Positions 17,211-25,844 are shown, counted from the first letter of the stretch. The stretch: DNA of 64,000 nt from Deltaproteobacteria bacterium (GCA_020632695.1 JACKFB010000016.1:62001-126000); one strand, 5' to 3'. Notes: a model not told the origin generated them from the sequence alone. Translations and numbers: made by a program.

Positions 17211-18113
17211 GTGAATCGCACCGCCATCGCTCTCGCCTTGTCACTCGGCTTCGTCGCCTGCGCCCACGGGACCCGCTCCGACGGGGGCGTCCCGCGCGGC
17301 AACGACGAGGCGCCCATGGTCCGCGTCCCCGAGGGCCCCTTCTTGCGCGGCTCCAGCGCCGCCGACCAGGACCGGGACTTCGCCGAGTGCGTACGCGTCG
17401 AGGGCGACGACTGCTCGCGCTCGTGGTTCGAGGACGAGGGACCGCAGCGCACGGTCATCGTCGACGCCTTCTGGATCGACGCCCACGAGGTCACCAACGC
17501 CCAGTACGACGCGTGCGTGCTCGCCGGGGCCTGCCAGCCGGTGCCCGCCGAGCGCTGCGAGATGTGGGGCGAGGGTGGCTGGCAGCCGGCCGGGGCCGAC
17601 TGGGTGGCCAACCGATTCGGCGGCAAGCAGCAGCCGCGGGTCTGCGTGACGTGGCACGAGGCGACGGCCTACTGCGGGTGGGCCGGAAAGCGCCTGCCCA
17701 CCGAGGCGGAGTGGGAGAAGGCCGCGCGGGGAACCGACGGTCGCCGCTACCCGTGGGGCAACGCGCCGGCCACCTGCGAGCGGGCCCAGATGAAGGAGGG
17801 CGACCGCGAGGACGGCTGCGGGTTGGCGGGCACGGTGCCGGTGGGCAGCTTCCCCGACGCGCGCAGCCCCTACGGCGCGGTGGACATGGCCGGGAACGCC
17901 CATGAGTGGGTCCTGGACGTGGAGGACGCCGGGTTCTACGCCCGCGCGCCGGAGCGGAACCCCGTGCTGGACGAGGGCGCGGGCGCCCGCATCATCCGCG
18001 GTGGGAGCTGGAGCAGCACCGGCTCCTGGCTGCGCACCGCCAACCGCGGCGGCTTCACCCCCACCGATCGCAACGTCTACACCGGCTTCCGCTGCGCCAT
18101 GCCCGGCCCCTGA
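17211..18113 (+). CDS. SUMF1/formylglycine-generating-enzyme-fold lipoprotein lacking the active cysteines
   Basis: A 300-residue lipoprotein (FVAC, Cys17) with a single FGE-sulfatase fold: PMVRVPEGPFLRG, DAFWIDAHEVTN, VCVTWHEATAYCGWAGKRLPTEAEWE, YPWGN, MAGNAHEWV, and IIRGGSW with NVYTGFRC at the end. True formylglycine-generating enzymes need two cysteines shortly after the RGGSW strand. Here the region reads SSTGSWLRTA, so sulfatase activation is unlikely, and a binding or structural role, as in many SUMF1-domain relatives, fits better. The start is GTG with GAGG eight bases upstream. Its 3' end overlaps the convergent acyltransferase gene by 37 bp. Confidence 0.85.
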   Translation: MNRTAIALALSLGFVACAHGTRSDGGVPRGNDEAPMVRVPEGPFLRGSSAADQDRDFAECVRVEGDDCSRSWFEDEGPQRTVIVDAFWIDAHEVTNAQYDACVLAGACQPVPAERCEMWGEGGWQPAGADWVANRFGGKQQPRVCVTWHEATAYCGWAGKRLPTEAEWEKAARGTDGRRYPWGNAPATCERAQMKEGDREDGCGLAGTVPVGSFPDARSPYGAVDMAGNAHEWVLDVEDAGFYARAPERNPVLDEGAGARIIRGGSWSSTGSWLRTANRGGFTPTDRNVYTGFRCAMPGP

Positions 18114-19546
18114 GCGTCGGCGGCGCGCTCCTCGTCGCCGCCGGGCTCGGCTGCGCATCCGGCGGCGCGCGCCAGCTCCTCGTAGGCGGGCGCGACGGCG
18201 CCGGCGAGATCCCAGAGGTCTGGCACCAGATCGGCGGCGACGCTGAGCCCGAAGTACACCTCGTCCTGGTAGGACATCACGGTGACGTTGAGGCCGGCGC
18301 CCTCGGCGGCGGGGCCGAGGGGATAGACCTCCAGCAGCTTCGAGCCGGCGATGTAGAGCGGGAAGCGCGGGCCGGGGACGTTGGAGATGACCAGGTTGAA
18401 GATGGGCCGGTGCCGGTTGGCCAGCCTGAGCCGCGTGTAGAAGCGGGCCGCGAGGTGGAAGGTGGTGGGGGCCGCCAGCTCGGCCCAGCTCTGCAGCATG
18501 TCGGCGCCGATGGCCTTGTGGTCGGCCTTGGCCCCGCGGGTGGTCTGGGCGATGGCGCGCACCCGCTCGAGGGGATCGTCGACGGCGGTGGCCAGCGAGG
18601 TGAAGAGGCCCGAGACCTCGTTGTGGTACTCGGAGCCGCCCTCGGTGCGCACCGAGATGGGGCACACGGCGACCAGCGACTGGGAGGGCAGCTCGCCGCG
18701 CCCGTCCAGGTAGGCGCGCAGGGCGCCCGACGCGATGGCGAGCACCACGTCGTTCACGGTGACGCCCAGGGCGTTCTTGATCTCCTTGACGCCGCTGAGC
18801 GGGACGGTCGCGAAGGCCGCGTCGCGCCGCGGCCCGATGGCCTGGTTGAAGACGGTGCGGGGGGCCGTCAGCGGCAGCACGCTGTCCGGGACGTCGGGCT
18901 GGCGATGGCGCGCCAGCAGGCGGAACGCGTTGCGCACCGTGCGGCCGGCCAGGCGCGCCAGCTCGATGGGCTGCTGGACCCGCGCGCGGAGGGCGCCGGC
19001 GATCAGCTCCATGTCGGTGGGCAGCGGGGCCGTCTGGCGCTCGGCGGGCGGGCGGGCGGGCCTCGGCTCGGGCTTCAGGTCGAAGAGGTGGACCATGATG
19101 CCGGCGCCCGACGTGCCGTCGACGACGCTGTGGTGGACCTTCATCAGGATGGCGATCCGGCCGCCCTCGAGGCCGTCGATCATCCAGGTCTCCCAGAGCG
19201 GGCGGGCGCGGTCCAGAGGCGCGCTGCAGATGCGGCCGCACATGGCTCCCAGCTCGCGCTCGTCGCCGGGCGCCGGCAGCGAGACGCGGCGCAGGTGGTG
19301 GATCAGGTCGAAGGCCGGGTCGTCGACCCACACCGGGTGGTGCAGATCGAGCGGGACGTTCAGCAGGCGGCGGCGAAGCGGCGGCACCTCGGCGACGCGG
19401 CTCTCGAAGAGGCGCGCGATGGCGCGGTAGCACTCCCCGGGGCTGCGGCCGGCGGGATCGAGCACGGCCACCATGGCCACGTGCATGTGGGTGTCGGGGG
19501 TCTCGAGGTACAGGAACGAGGCGTCGAGGCCGGTCAGACGCTCCAT
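18077..19546 (-). CDS. Wax ester synthase / diacylglycerol acyltransferase (WS/DGAT family)
   Basis: Bifunctional acyltransferase (489 aa) making wax esters or triacylglycerol from acyl-CoA and an alcohol or diacylglycerol. It has the family start (RLTGLDASFLYLETP), the catalytic HHxxxDG motif at 138-144, PLWETWMI, the later NDVVLAIASGALR, and the PGP..PLYIAGSKL segment. Length is usual for the family. GGAGGAGG precedes the ATG. This suggests neutral-lipid storage; a PlsC-type acyltransferase gene lies 13 kb away. Confidence 0.92.
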   Translation of the reverse strand: MERLTGLDASFLYLETPDTHMHVAMVAVLDPAGRSPGECYRAIARLFESRVAEVPPLRRRLLNVPLDLHHPVWVDDPAFDLIHHLRRVSLPAPGDERELGAMCGRICSAPLDRARPLWETWMIDGLEGGRIAILMKVHHSVVDGTSGAGIMVHLFDLKPEPRPARPPAERQTAPLPTDMELIAGALRARVQQPIELARLAGRTVRNAFRLLARHRQPDVPDSVLPLTAPRTVFNQAIGPRRDAAFATVPLSGVKEIKNALGVTVNDVVLAIASGALRAYLDGRGELPSQSLVAVCPISVRTEGGSEYHNEVSGLFTSLATAVDDPLERVRAIAQTTRGAKADHKAIGADMLQSWAELAAPTTFHLAARFYTRLRLANRHRPIFNLVISNVPGPRFPLYIAGSKLLEVYPLGPAAEGAGLNVTVMSYQDEVYFGLSVAADLVPDLWDLAGAVAPAYEELARAAGCAAEPGGDEERAADAQGPGMAQRKPV

Positions 19547-20090
19547 GGCAGCCTCCTCCGGGCCGAAGAATAGAACACGTTGCATTTTCGCACGTGAGCG
19601 CCCGGGCTGCCAGCGCCCGATCGCCGACGCCTCCGTTTCGCTCGGCGCTGGCCGGCCAGCATCGACTTGCAACGCGGCGCGTAACCGAGCGGTCGATTGT
19701 GGGAGAGGCGCTTGCAGCGTGTTGCGATGCAGCATCAAACCCTCCCTTGCGACGACTGTGGCGGCAAGGAAGTCGGCGCGCTATGTTCGGGGAGTGAAGT
19801 CTCCGAGGGAGCGCGAGCCATCTGCCTCGTGCTCCCGGGGGCCCGCGTCGGCGGCGCCCTCGCCCGCTCTCCAGAGCGGGACCTCGTTCCAGTCTTCCTG
19901 ATCCGCGCCACCGGCCAGCACTCGCGTCGTCGGGCACCCCGACAGGGGGCGGCCCGCAAATCGCTCCCCGTCGCCGGCGACCGCGAAGCCCCGGAGGCGC
20001 GTGATCAGGAGTTTTCACCTCCCGGGGTGGCGCGCGCGACGCGGCGCAGGTCAGGATGGGGGCATCGCGGCGCCCTTCCGGAGCTCAGCC
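19547..20090 (+). other. Divergent intergenic region, 544 bp
   Basis: Lies between the divergent WS/DGAT and FliB/YkgJ genes and must hold both promoters. It has patches less GC-rich than its surroundings (around 19565-19600 and 19670-19800). I find no convincing -35/-10 pair, hairpin or RNA. An open frame starting at 19697 begins with a Cys-containing stretch but then runs into the next gene out of frame and looks like chance. Confidence 0.5.
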
Positions 20091-21272
20091 ATGCCACGCA
20101 TCCTGGTCCCCGAGCCGATGACCCGCTTCAAGTGCAACGAGCGGGGCTGCTGCTGCCAGGAGTGGCGCATCGAGTTCCAGCCCGAGGAGCTGCTGGTCCT
20201 GCAGCGGGCGCTGCCGCCCGAGCAGCGGAGGGGGCTGCTGCGGCGCGCGCGCGCCTGGATCGCCGAGGACGGCGAGACGCTGGAGGGCATCGAGCTGGCC
20301 ACCGAGGGTCCAGACTGCCGGTGTCGCTTCCTCGAGGAGGGGGGGCGCTGCGCCATCCACGCCCAGCACGGCCCCGAGGTGCTGCCGCATCTGTGCGTGC
20401 GCTATCCGGGCTTCTCGTTTCTCCGCGAGGACGGCGAGGTGGAGCTGCACTTCGACACGGTGTGCCCGGAGGTGCTCGCCCGCCTCGCCGAGAGCGACGC
20501 GCCGCTCGATCTGGTGAGCGTGGACCCGCCGGCCGACCACCACCTGAGCGCTCGCGCGCGCGAGCCGGTGACCGCGCCTCCCGTGAGCGTCGGTGAACAG
20601 GCCCTGGAGACTTCCGAGTTCGAGGGTTGCCGCGACCGCATCCTCGAGGCGCTGCGCGACCAGGATCGGGACGCGCTGGAGCTGCTGGCGGCGGTGAGCC
20701 ACGCCCTGGCGCGCCTCGGCCAGGGCGAGCCGCCCACCGAGTTCCACGTGGAGCGCGAGGTCCCGTGGCAGCCTTTCGGCGCCTGGTTCGACGACTGCGT
20801 GAGCGCCCACGACGGGCGCATCCTCGGCCGCTACCTCAAGCTCTACGCGCGCTTCGTGTTCGACGTGCCGCTGGCGTCGGGCGACCCGGAGACGCTGGAC
20901 GCCGCCCTCGCCTACCGCGCCGACTGGGCCGACCGCGTCGCCCCCCGCGCCGCGGAGCACCAGGGTTTGCTGCGGCGCTACCTGGCGCACCGCTACTTCG
21001 CCGCCTACGGATTCTATCGCACCAGCCGCGACCTGGCCTTCAACTACGGGTCAGCGGCCCACACCCTGGCCGTCGCCTTCCGCCTGGCCGACGGGATCTC
21101 CCGCTGGCTGGACCGCCCGGTGGACCGCCCGCTGCTGCTGATGAGCATCGGCGCGGCCGAGTACTTCAGCCGCGCGCTGCGCATCGACCGACAGGCCATG
21201 CCCTGGTTCGGCCTGGAGCTCGATCCCGCGCCCCCCCAGGGTGAGGACGCGCCGGGGCGATCGGATCCGTGA
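20091..21272 (+). CDS. FliB/YkgJ-family Cys-cluster protein (lysine-N-methylase-like)
   Basis: Cytoplasmic protein (393 aa) with the Zn/Fe-S-type cysteine cluster of the YkgJ/FliB family: FKCNERGCCC at the start, then CRCRFLEEGGRCAIH and LPHLCVRYPG. Some homologues are called flagellin lysine-N-methylase, others are uncharacterised. The C-terminal half is helical and rich in Arg/Asp/Tyr (GRYLKLYARFVFDVP, RRYLAHRYFAAYGF), like the FliB C-terminal region. ATG 20091 follows a GGAG eight bases away; the longer upstream reading lacks a site. No flagellar genes are in the window, so the target is unknown. Confidence 0.8.
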   Translation: MPRILVPEPMTRFKCNERGCCCQEWRIEFQPEELLVLQRALPPEQRRGLLRRARAWIAEDGETLEGIELATEGPDCRCRFLEEGGRCAIHAQHGPEVLPHLCVRYPGFSFLREDGEVELHFDTVCPEVLARLAESDAPLDLVSVDPPADHHLSARAREPVTAPPVSVGEQALETSEFEGCRDRILEALRDQDRDALELLAAVSHALARLGQGEPPTEFHVEREVPWQPFGAWFDDCVSAHDGRILGRYLKLYARFVFDVPLASGDPETLDAALAYRADWADRVAPRAAEHQGLLRRYLAHRYFAAYGFYRTSRDLAFNYGSAAHTLAVAFRLADGISRWLDRPVDRPLLLMSIGAAEYFSRALRIDRQAMPWFGLELDPAPPQGEDAPGRSDP

Positions 21273-21325
21273 CATGGGGGCCGCGACCCTGGCAGGATGC
21301 AACGCGTTCTGACTCGGGAGTCACG

Positions 21326-22693
21326 ATGATGCGTCGCTTCGTTCCCCTGCTGCTCGCCGCCATCTTCCTGGCGTGCGGCGACTCGGACCCGGGCACCACC
21401 GCGGACGCGACCGGCGACCTGGGCGCACCCGACGTAGCCACCACGGACACCGCCGGCGGCGCCGACTCCCAGCCGGGACCCGACGCGGCCGGCCCCGACA
21501 CCCCCGGCACGCCCGACGGCGCGACTCCGGACAGCGCCGCGGACGGCAGCACCGCCGGCCCGGACGTCCCCGCGGACACCGGCGCCCCGCAGACCTCGGG
21601 CCCTCAGCTCACCGAGTTGGGCACCATCGAGCTGGACCCGAGCACCGGGCTCAGCGCGCCCCTGACCCTCACCCTGCCCTCCGACGCGGTCTCCCTGGCG
21701 ATCACCGCCCTGGGCGCCACCGGCATCGGCCTGTCGGTCGAGGACCTGCGCGCCCCCGACAGCCAGGTCCTGATGCCGCTCAACTGGACCAAGTCCCCCC
21801 AGAACGGCGGTGGCCAGGTGTGCGTGACCTGCCTCAACCGCGCGTCGTCCGCCCAGGCGGCCTCGGCGACCATGGTGCCCATGGCCCCCACGCTCTCGGT
21901 GGCGCCCGGCGGCACCTACACCTTCCGCGTCTTCGGCTACACCACGACCGGCTCCGGCTTCTTCCAGACCCAGGTCCCCTACGGCGGCCCGATCCAGGTC
22001 GGCGTCACCTGGAAGGAGGCGCCGGGCGCCGCGCTTCCCCCCGACGGGGTCATCGACCTGAACCTGCACTTCACCGGGAGCGACGGCCTCAACGCCGGCG
22101 GCGCTCCCTTCGACACGCGGATCAAGAAGGCGCTGGCCGACTTCGAGGCCGCCTACGCCCAGGCCGGCATCCGCATCGGCCGGATCACCTACCGCGACAT
22201 CGATCCGATCTACCAGGTCGTGGACGGCTACCTCGGGCCCGACAACGACTTCGAGGCGGCGGCGCGTCAGACCGCGGGCAGCCCGCCCGGCATCAACCTC
22301 ATCTTCGTCCGCGAGATCCTGGACACCGCCAGCAGCGCGGGGGCCTTCGGGTTCATCCTGGGCATCTCGGGCGGCATCCCAGGCCCCATCGGCTACACGG
22401 GCAACGGCCGCTCGGCCGTCATCATCGACGGCTCGCCGCCGGCCGGCACCGGCGACTCGACCGTCGGCCTCACCATGGCGCACGAGGTGGGACACTTCCT
22501 GGGACTCTTCCACTCCAGCGAGTTCCCCAGCTTCAACCAGCTCCACGACCCCATCCCCGACACTCCCGAGAACGACACCAGCAACCTGATGTACTTCGAG
22601 GGGGGCTCGGCGGGGGCGAAGCTCTCGCCGCAGCAGTCGGCCGTGATGCGCGGCAACCCGTGGATCCGCAACGTCGAGGAGGACGCCAAGTGA
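21326..22693 (+). CDS. Secreted metzincin-type zinc metalloprotease lipoprotein
   Basis: A 455-residue lipoprotein (FLAC lipobox) with an Asp/Thr/Ala/Gly/Pro linker (about 20-95), a beta domain (100-230, with a CVTC pair) and a C-terminal protease domain. The zinc motif HExxHxxGxxH is complete (His386, Glu387, His390, His396), followed by DPIPDTP and a Met-turn (NLMYF, Met422), close to the M43/cytophagalysin-type arrangement. A probable paralogue lies at 59.1-60.6 kb. GGGAG precedes the start; ATG 21329 is nearly as good. The stop overlaps the next gene as GTGA. It could serve nutrition, predation or surface processing. Confidence 0.87.
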   Translation: MMRRFVPLLLAAIFLACGDSDPGTTADATGDLGAPDVATTDTAGGADSQPGPDAAGPDTPGTPDGATPDSAADGSTAGPDVPADTGAPQTSGPQLTELGTIELDPSTGLSAPLTLTLPSDAVSLAITALGATGIGLSVEDLRAPDSQVLMPLNWTKSPQNGGGQVCVTCLNRASSAQAASATMVPMAPTLSVAPGGTYTFRVFGYTTTGSGFFQTQVPYGGPIQVGVTWKEAPGAALPPDGVIDLNLHFTGSDGLNAGGAPFDTRIKKALADFEAAYAQAGIRIGRITYRDIDPIYQVVDGYLGPDNDFEAAARQTAGSPPGINLIFVREILDTASSAGAFGFILGISGGIPGPIGYTGNGRSAVIIDGSPPAGTGDSTVGLTMAHEVGHFLGLFHSSEFPSFNQLHDPIPDTPENDTSNLMYFEGGSAGAKLSPQQSAVMRGNPWIRNVEEDAK

Positions 22694-23304
22694 GAGCGAA
22701 CCGCACCGAGCTCCCGGCGCCCGCGCCGCACCCTGAGCACCCGGCCGGGCCCCGCCGCTTCGTCGGCTCGATCGCCGCGCTGTGCCTCGTGGCCCTGGCG
22801 GCGTTGCCGGCGGCGGCCGCGACGGCCGACCACAGCCCCGCGCTGCTCTCGCTGCTGCGCGCCATCGACCAGACCCCGCCCGCCGAGGCCGTGCGCCAGG
22901 CCGCGGGCAAGGTCCAGGTGGAAGAGGCCCTCTTCCAGGTCAGCGTGGACGCCGACCTCCCGCTCTACCCGCGCCAACGCGCCATCAGCCTGCTCTCGCT
23001 CTTCCCGGGCGAGGCCAGCCGGGCCTACCTGCAGAACACCGCAGCCCAGGCCCAGCTGCAGGAGCTGCGGTGGGCCGCCATCTACACCTACGTCCGCTCG
23101 GTGGGCTCCTACGACGCCCCGGCCGCCCTGGCCTTCTGCAGCGCCTGGCTGCAAAGCCCCCGCCCCCTCGACCGCGAGGCAGTCATCCGAGCCATCCGCC
23201 ACCTCAAAGGCCCCGAAGCCGACGGCCTGGTAGCCCACCAAGCCGCCACAGAGACCGACGCCACCGTCCTGGCAGCCATCCGGAGGTACTGGCTGCGACG
23301 CTGA
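22690..23304 (+). CDS. Secreted HEAT-like helical protein coupled to the protease
   Basis: A 204-residue protein starting at a GTG overlapping the protease TGA. After a basic stretch it has a hydrophobic helix ending in AAAATAD (about 27-46), so it is exported. The rest is alpha-helical with HEAT-like spacing (YPRQRAISLLSLFP, LRWAAIYTYVRSVG, DREAVIRAIRHL, DATVLAAIRRYWL). Coupling suggests it is an inhibitor, chaperone or partner of the protease. No homologue is recognised with certainty. Immediately after the stop the DNA turns into hexanucleotide repeats. Confidence 0.72.
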   Translation: MRANRTELPAPAPHPEHPAGPRRFVGSIAALCLVALAALPAAAATADHSPALLSLLRAIDQTPPAEAVRQAAGKVQVEEALFQVSVDADLPLYPRQRAISLLSLFPGEASRAYLQNTAAQAQLQELRWAAIYTYVRSVGSYDAPAALAFCSAWLQSPRPLDREAVIRAIRHLKGPEADGLVAHQAATETDATVLAAIRRYWLRR

Positions 23305-23309
23305 CGGCG

Positions 23310-24135
23310 GCGAGGCCGGGGCCGAGGCCGGGGCCGAGGCCGAGGCCGGGGCCGGCACCGAGGCCGAGACCGAGACCGGCACCGAGGCCGAGACCGAGAC
23401 CGTGACCGAGGCCGAGACCGGCACCGAGGCCGAGACCGAGACCGGCACCGAGACCGAGGCCGGGGCCGAGACCGAGACCGGCACCGAGACCGAGACCGGC
23501 ACCGAGGCCGAGACCGAGACCGGCACCGAGACCGAGACCGGCACCGACGCCGAGACCGAGACCGGCACCGAGGCCGAGACCGAGACCGAGACCGAGACCG
23601 AGGCCGTGACCGGCACCGAGGCCGAGACCGAGACCGACACCGGGGCCGAGACCGACACCGAGGCCGAGACCGGCACCGAGGCCGGCACCGACACGGAGGC
23701 TGGGACCGACACCGAGGCGGACACTGGCCCGGCCATCGCCGCGGACCCGGAGCCGGACGCGGACCCGGAACCGGCCGCGGACTCGGAACCAGCCGCGGAC
23801 TCGGACCCGGACCCGGCCGCGGACCCGGACTCGGTCACGGACTCGGACCCGGACCCGGACTCGGAACCGGCCGCGGACTCGGACCCGGCCACGGCCACGG
23901 ACTCGGACTCGGTCACGGACTCGGACCCGGCCACGGACTCGGACTCGGACCCGGACCCGGACCCGGACTCGGACTCGGACTCGGACTCGGACCCGGACTC
24001 GGACTCGGACCCGGACTCGGACCCGGACCCGGACCCGGACCCGGACTCGGACTCGGACTCGGACCCGGACCCGGACTCGGACTCGGACTCGGACTCGGAC
24101 CCGGACTCGGACTCGGACCCTCGGCCGCGGTCACG
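23310..24135 (+). repeat. Hexanucleotide arrays, two composition blocks
   Basis: About 825 bp of imperfect six-base repeats. The first block (to about 23745) uses GAGACC, GAGGCC, GGCACC and GGGGCC units; the second (about 23746-24120) uses GACTCG, GACCCG and GCCGCG units. Several of the six frames stay open as a result, giving apparent ORFs (Glu-Thr, then Asp-Ser-Pro-rich, on the plus strand) without start signals. The units match those in the esterase linker. I treat it as non-coding repeat DNA or the remnant of a lost lipoprotein linker. Confidence 0.8.
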
Positions 24136-24156
24136 GCCCTTCAGCCATCGCGCCCG

Positions 24157-24317
24157 CTCCAGGGCCGCCAGTTGAGGTGGCTGCTGCCGCTCCGGCGCTG
24201 GGCCGTCAAGGACCTGCGTCGCTTCGCTCCTCGGCCGCTTCGCGGCGGCCTTCGGCCGTCCCTGACGGCCCAGCGCCGAAGCGGCTGGTGGTGGGGGCTC
24301 AACTGGCGGCCCTGGAG
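24157..24317 (+). repeat. 160-bp palindrome enclosing the RBS of the S23/Avd-like gene
   Basis: Outer arms are a perfect 20-bp inverted repeat (24157-24176 with 24298-24317). Inner arms (about 24187-24211 with 24260-24284) pair over about 25 bp with two mismatches, around a GC-rich loop that itself contains GGCCGC/GCGGCC. The right outer arm contains most of the GGAGG (24314-24318) of the next gene, and partial pairing continues through its ATG to CCATC at 24146-24150. As RNA this would form a long hairpin hiding the start; as DNA it resembles ends of a mobile or repeat element. No transposase is nearby. Confidence 0.8.
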
Positions 24318-24324
24318 GCGAGAG

Positions 24325-24669
24325 ATGGTTGGCGAGTCGGGGATGGACGCGGAGCGGGTGGCGGCGCGGGCGGCGGTGGGGCTCTTCGGGTTGGCGCGGG
24401 GGTTGCCGCCTTCGTTCCGGGGTTTGGGCGACCAGGCGACCCGGGCGGGGGCGTCGGCGGCGCTGAACCTGGCCGAGGGCTCGGGGCGCTTCGGCCGCGA
24501 CCGGGTGCAGCACTACCGCATCGCGTACGGGAGCGCGCGGGAGGCCGCGATGGCGCTGGAGCTGATGGTCGGCGCGGGGGCGGTGCCCGAGGCGGCCGGA
24601 GCGGAGGTGCTGGAGCTGTTGGACCGGGTCAAGGCGATGACCTGGCGCATGATCCACCCGCGGCGGTAG
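24325..24669 (+). CDS. Four-helix-bundle protein of the S23/Avd type
   Basis: A 114-residue helical protein of the group first seen as proteins encoded in 23S rRNA intervening sequences; Avd of diversity-generating retroelements has the same fold. The signature LPPSFRGLGDQATRAGASAALNLAEG plus GRF, YRIAYGSAREA and ELMVGAGAV is clear. The start ATG has a GGAGG six bases upstream, inside the palindrome. No reverse transcriptase, template repeat or rRNA gene is in the window, so it is a stand-alone member. The family's usual role is nucleic-acid or protein binding; its job here is unknown. It sits between two hexanucleotide arrays. Confidence 0.85.
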   Translation: MVGESGMDAERVAARAAVGLFGLARGLPPSFRGLGDQATRAGASAALNLAEGSGRFGRDRVQHYRIAYGSAREAAMALELMVGAGAVPEAAGAEVLELLDRVKAMTWRMIHPRR

Positions 24670-24709
24670 CCCGGGCGGCGACGTCGGCGGCGGTCAGCGA
24701 GACCCCCGC

Positions 24710-24970
<261 letters not shown>

Positions 24971-24973
24971 CCC

Positions 24974-25100
24974 CGAGGCTGCGCCGAAGGCGCCAGCCGA
25001 CCCCGACCTCGAGGCTGCGCCGAAGGCGCCAGCCGACCCTGAGGCGCGCCGAAGGCGCCAGCCGAGCCCGAGGCCGCGCCGAAGGCGCCGGCCGAGCCGA
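24974..25100 (+). repeat. Four imperfect copies of a 29-37 bp unit
   Basis: Copies begin near 24974, 25011, 25041 and 25070. Each contains GCGCCGAAGGCGCC, a small self-complementary hairpin (GCGCC-GAA-GGCGC). No start or ribosome-binding site is seen. Confidence 0.75.
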
Positions 25101-25119
25101 ACGCTCCAACCCCGCCACC

Positions 25120-25345
25120 GTCGAGGCGCCGTAGGAGGCGAGCGAGCGCGCCGCCGAGGGTGGCGCGGGCCGAGCGCAGGCCGAGTCGGGCCCCGAGGCG
25201 CCGTCAGCGGCGAGCGAGGGCGCCGTGGGGTAGGAGTGAGCGAGGGCAGGCCGAGTCGGGCCCCAGGCCCGTCGCAGGCCTGACCCGAGCGAACGACGAC
25301 GCCCACGGCGTCCGCAGCCGCCGCTGACGGTGCCTCGATCGATCC
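25120..25345 (+). repeat. Dispersed-repeat fragments related to the 11.3-11.8 kb block
   Basis: 25255-25340 is a diverged copy of repeat B, keeping the hairpin (CGGGCC-CCA-GGCCCG) and the downstream ACCCGAGCGAACGAC and GGTGCCTCG segments. Upstream, AGCGAGGGCGCC and GAGTGAGCGAGGGC recall repeat A. The 23 bases at 25189-25211 are identical to 39975-39997. About 60 bp separate this block from the TerB-like gene start. Confidence 0.75.
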
Positions 25346-25405
25346 CGGTTGAACATTTGTGACCTCCCAGGCTAGCTTCCGCTCTCCCGCGTCGCGGAGG
25401 CTGCT

Positions 25406-25729
25406 GTGAAGCTCGATGGCATGGACGAACGCACCCGGATCAACCTGCTGAAGATGGCGTGCGTCGCCGCGTGGTCCGATCTCTCGATCGCCGAGGCGGA
25501 GCGGAAGGTCGTGCTCGACCTGGCCAGCGAGATCTCCGTGGGGCCCGAGGGGAAGGCGTTGGCGGAGGCGTGGCTGCGCAGCCCGCCCGGCGACTTCGAC
25601 CCGTACGACATCCCGCATCGGCACGCCAAGACCTTCATCGAGGCGCTGCAGACGGTGATGCGCGCGGACGGACGCATCGATCCGGAGGAGTCGGAGACGC
25701 TGCGGCTCATCCGCGAGCTGGTGGCCTGA
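25406..25729 (+). CDS. TerB-like small helical protein
   Basis: A 107-residue cytoplasmic, all-helical protein resembling the TerB/DjlA-N domain: MACVAAWSDLSIAEAERKVVLDLA in the first half, then VMRADGRIDPEESETLRLIRELV with the acidic Asp-Gly-x-x-x-x-Glu pattern where TerB-type domains place metal-binding acids. The start is GTG with CGGAGG five bases upstream; the internal ATG (25421) is too far from it. No ter operon is near, so tellurite resistance should not be assumed. Confidence 0.8.
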   Translation: MKLDGMDERTRINLLKMACVAAWSDLSIAEAERKVVLDLASEISVGPEGKALAEAWLRSPPGDFDPYDIPHRHAKTFIEALQTVMRADGRIDPEESETLRLIRELVA

Positions 25730-25844
25730 ACCGGCGCCGCGCGGCGGCCGGCTCCGCTGGGTCGGGGGCGGCGGGTGGAACCCGCGCTCAAGGGTAGGAC
25801 GCTTCGGGCCGAAGGATGGGATGCCCCCTCCTCTGGAGCATCCC

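Noticed and set aside
17211..18113. Functional formylglycine-generating enzyme
   Set aside because: The catalytic cysteine pair is missing and no sulfatase gene is in the window.
19697..20596. Open frame beginning with CDDCGGKEVGALC
   Set aside because: The zinc-ribbon-like start is followed by low-complexity Arg/Ala/Gly sequence out of frame with the FliB/YkgJ gene, and there is no ribosome-binding site.
23402..24175. Open frame of 257 codons in the hexanucleotide array (Glu-Thr then Asp-Ser-rich)
   Set aside because: Several of the six frames are open because of the repeat composition; the start is a GTG inside the array without a ribosome-binding site, and no domain or signal peptide is present.
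24157..24317. Insertion-sequence ends
   Set aside because: The palindrome is 160 bp in total with only a GC-rich loop inside; no transposase or target-site duplication was found. Kept as an inverted repeat only.
22393..24657. Minus-strand open frame of 754 codons with Ser-Glu and Ser-Val repeats
   Set aside because: It is the reverse of the array plus the antisense of the protease and HEAT-like genes; no start signal, no recognisable domain.
24325..24669. Diversity-generating retroelement
   Set aside because: The four-helix-bundle protein resembles Avd, but there is no reverse transcriptase, template repeat or variable repeat in the window.
25406..25729. Tellurite-resistance gene
   Set aside because: Only the TerB-like fold is recognised; no other ter gene is nearby, and the fold occurs in many unrelated settings.
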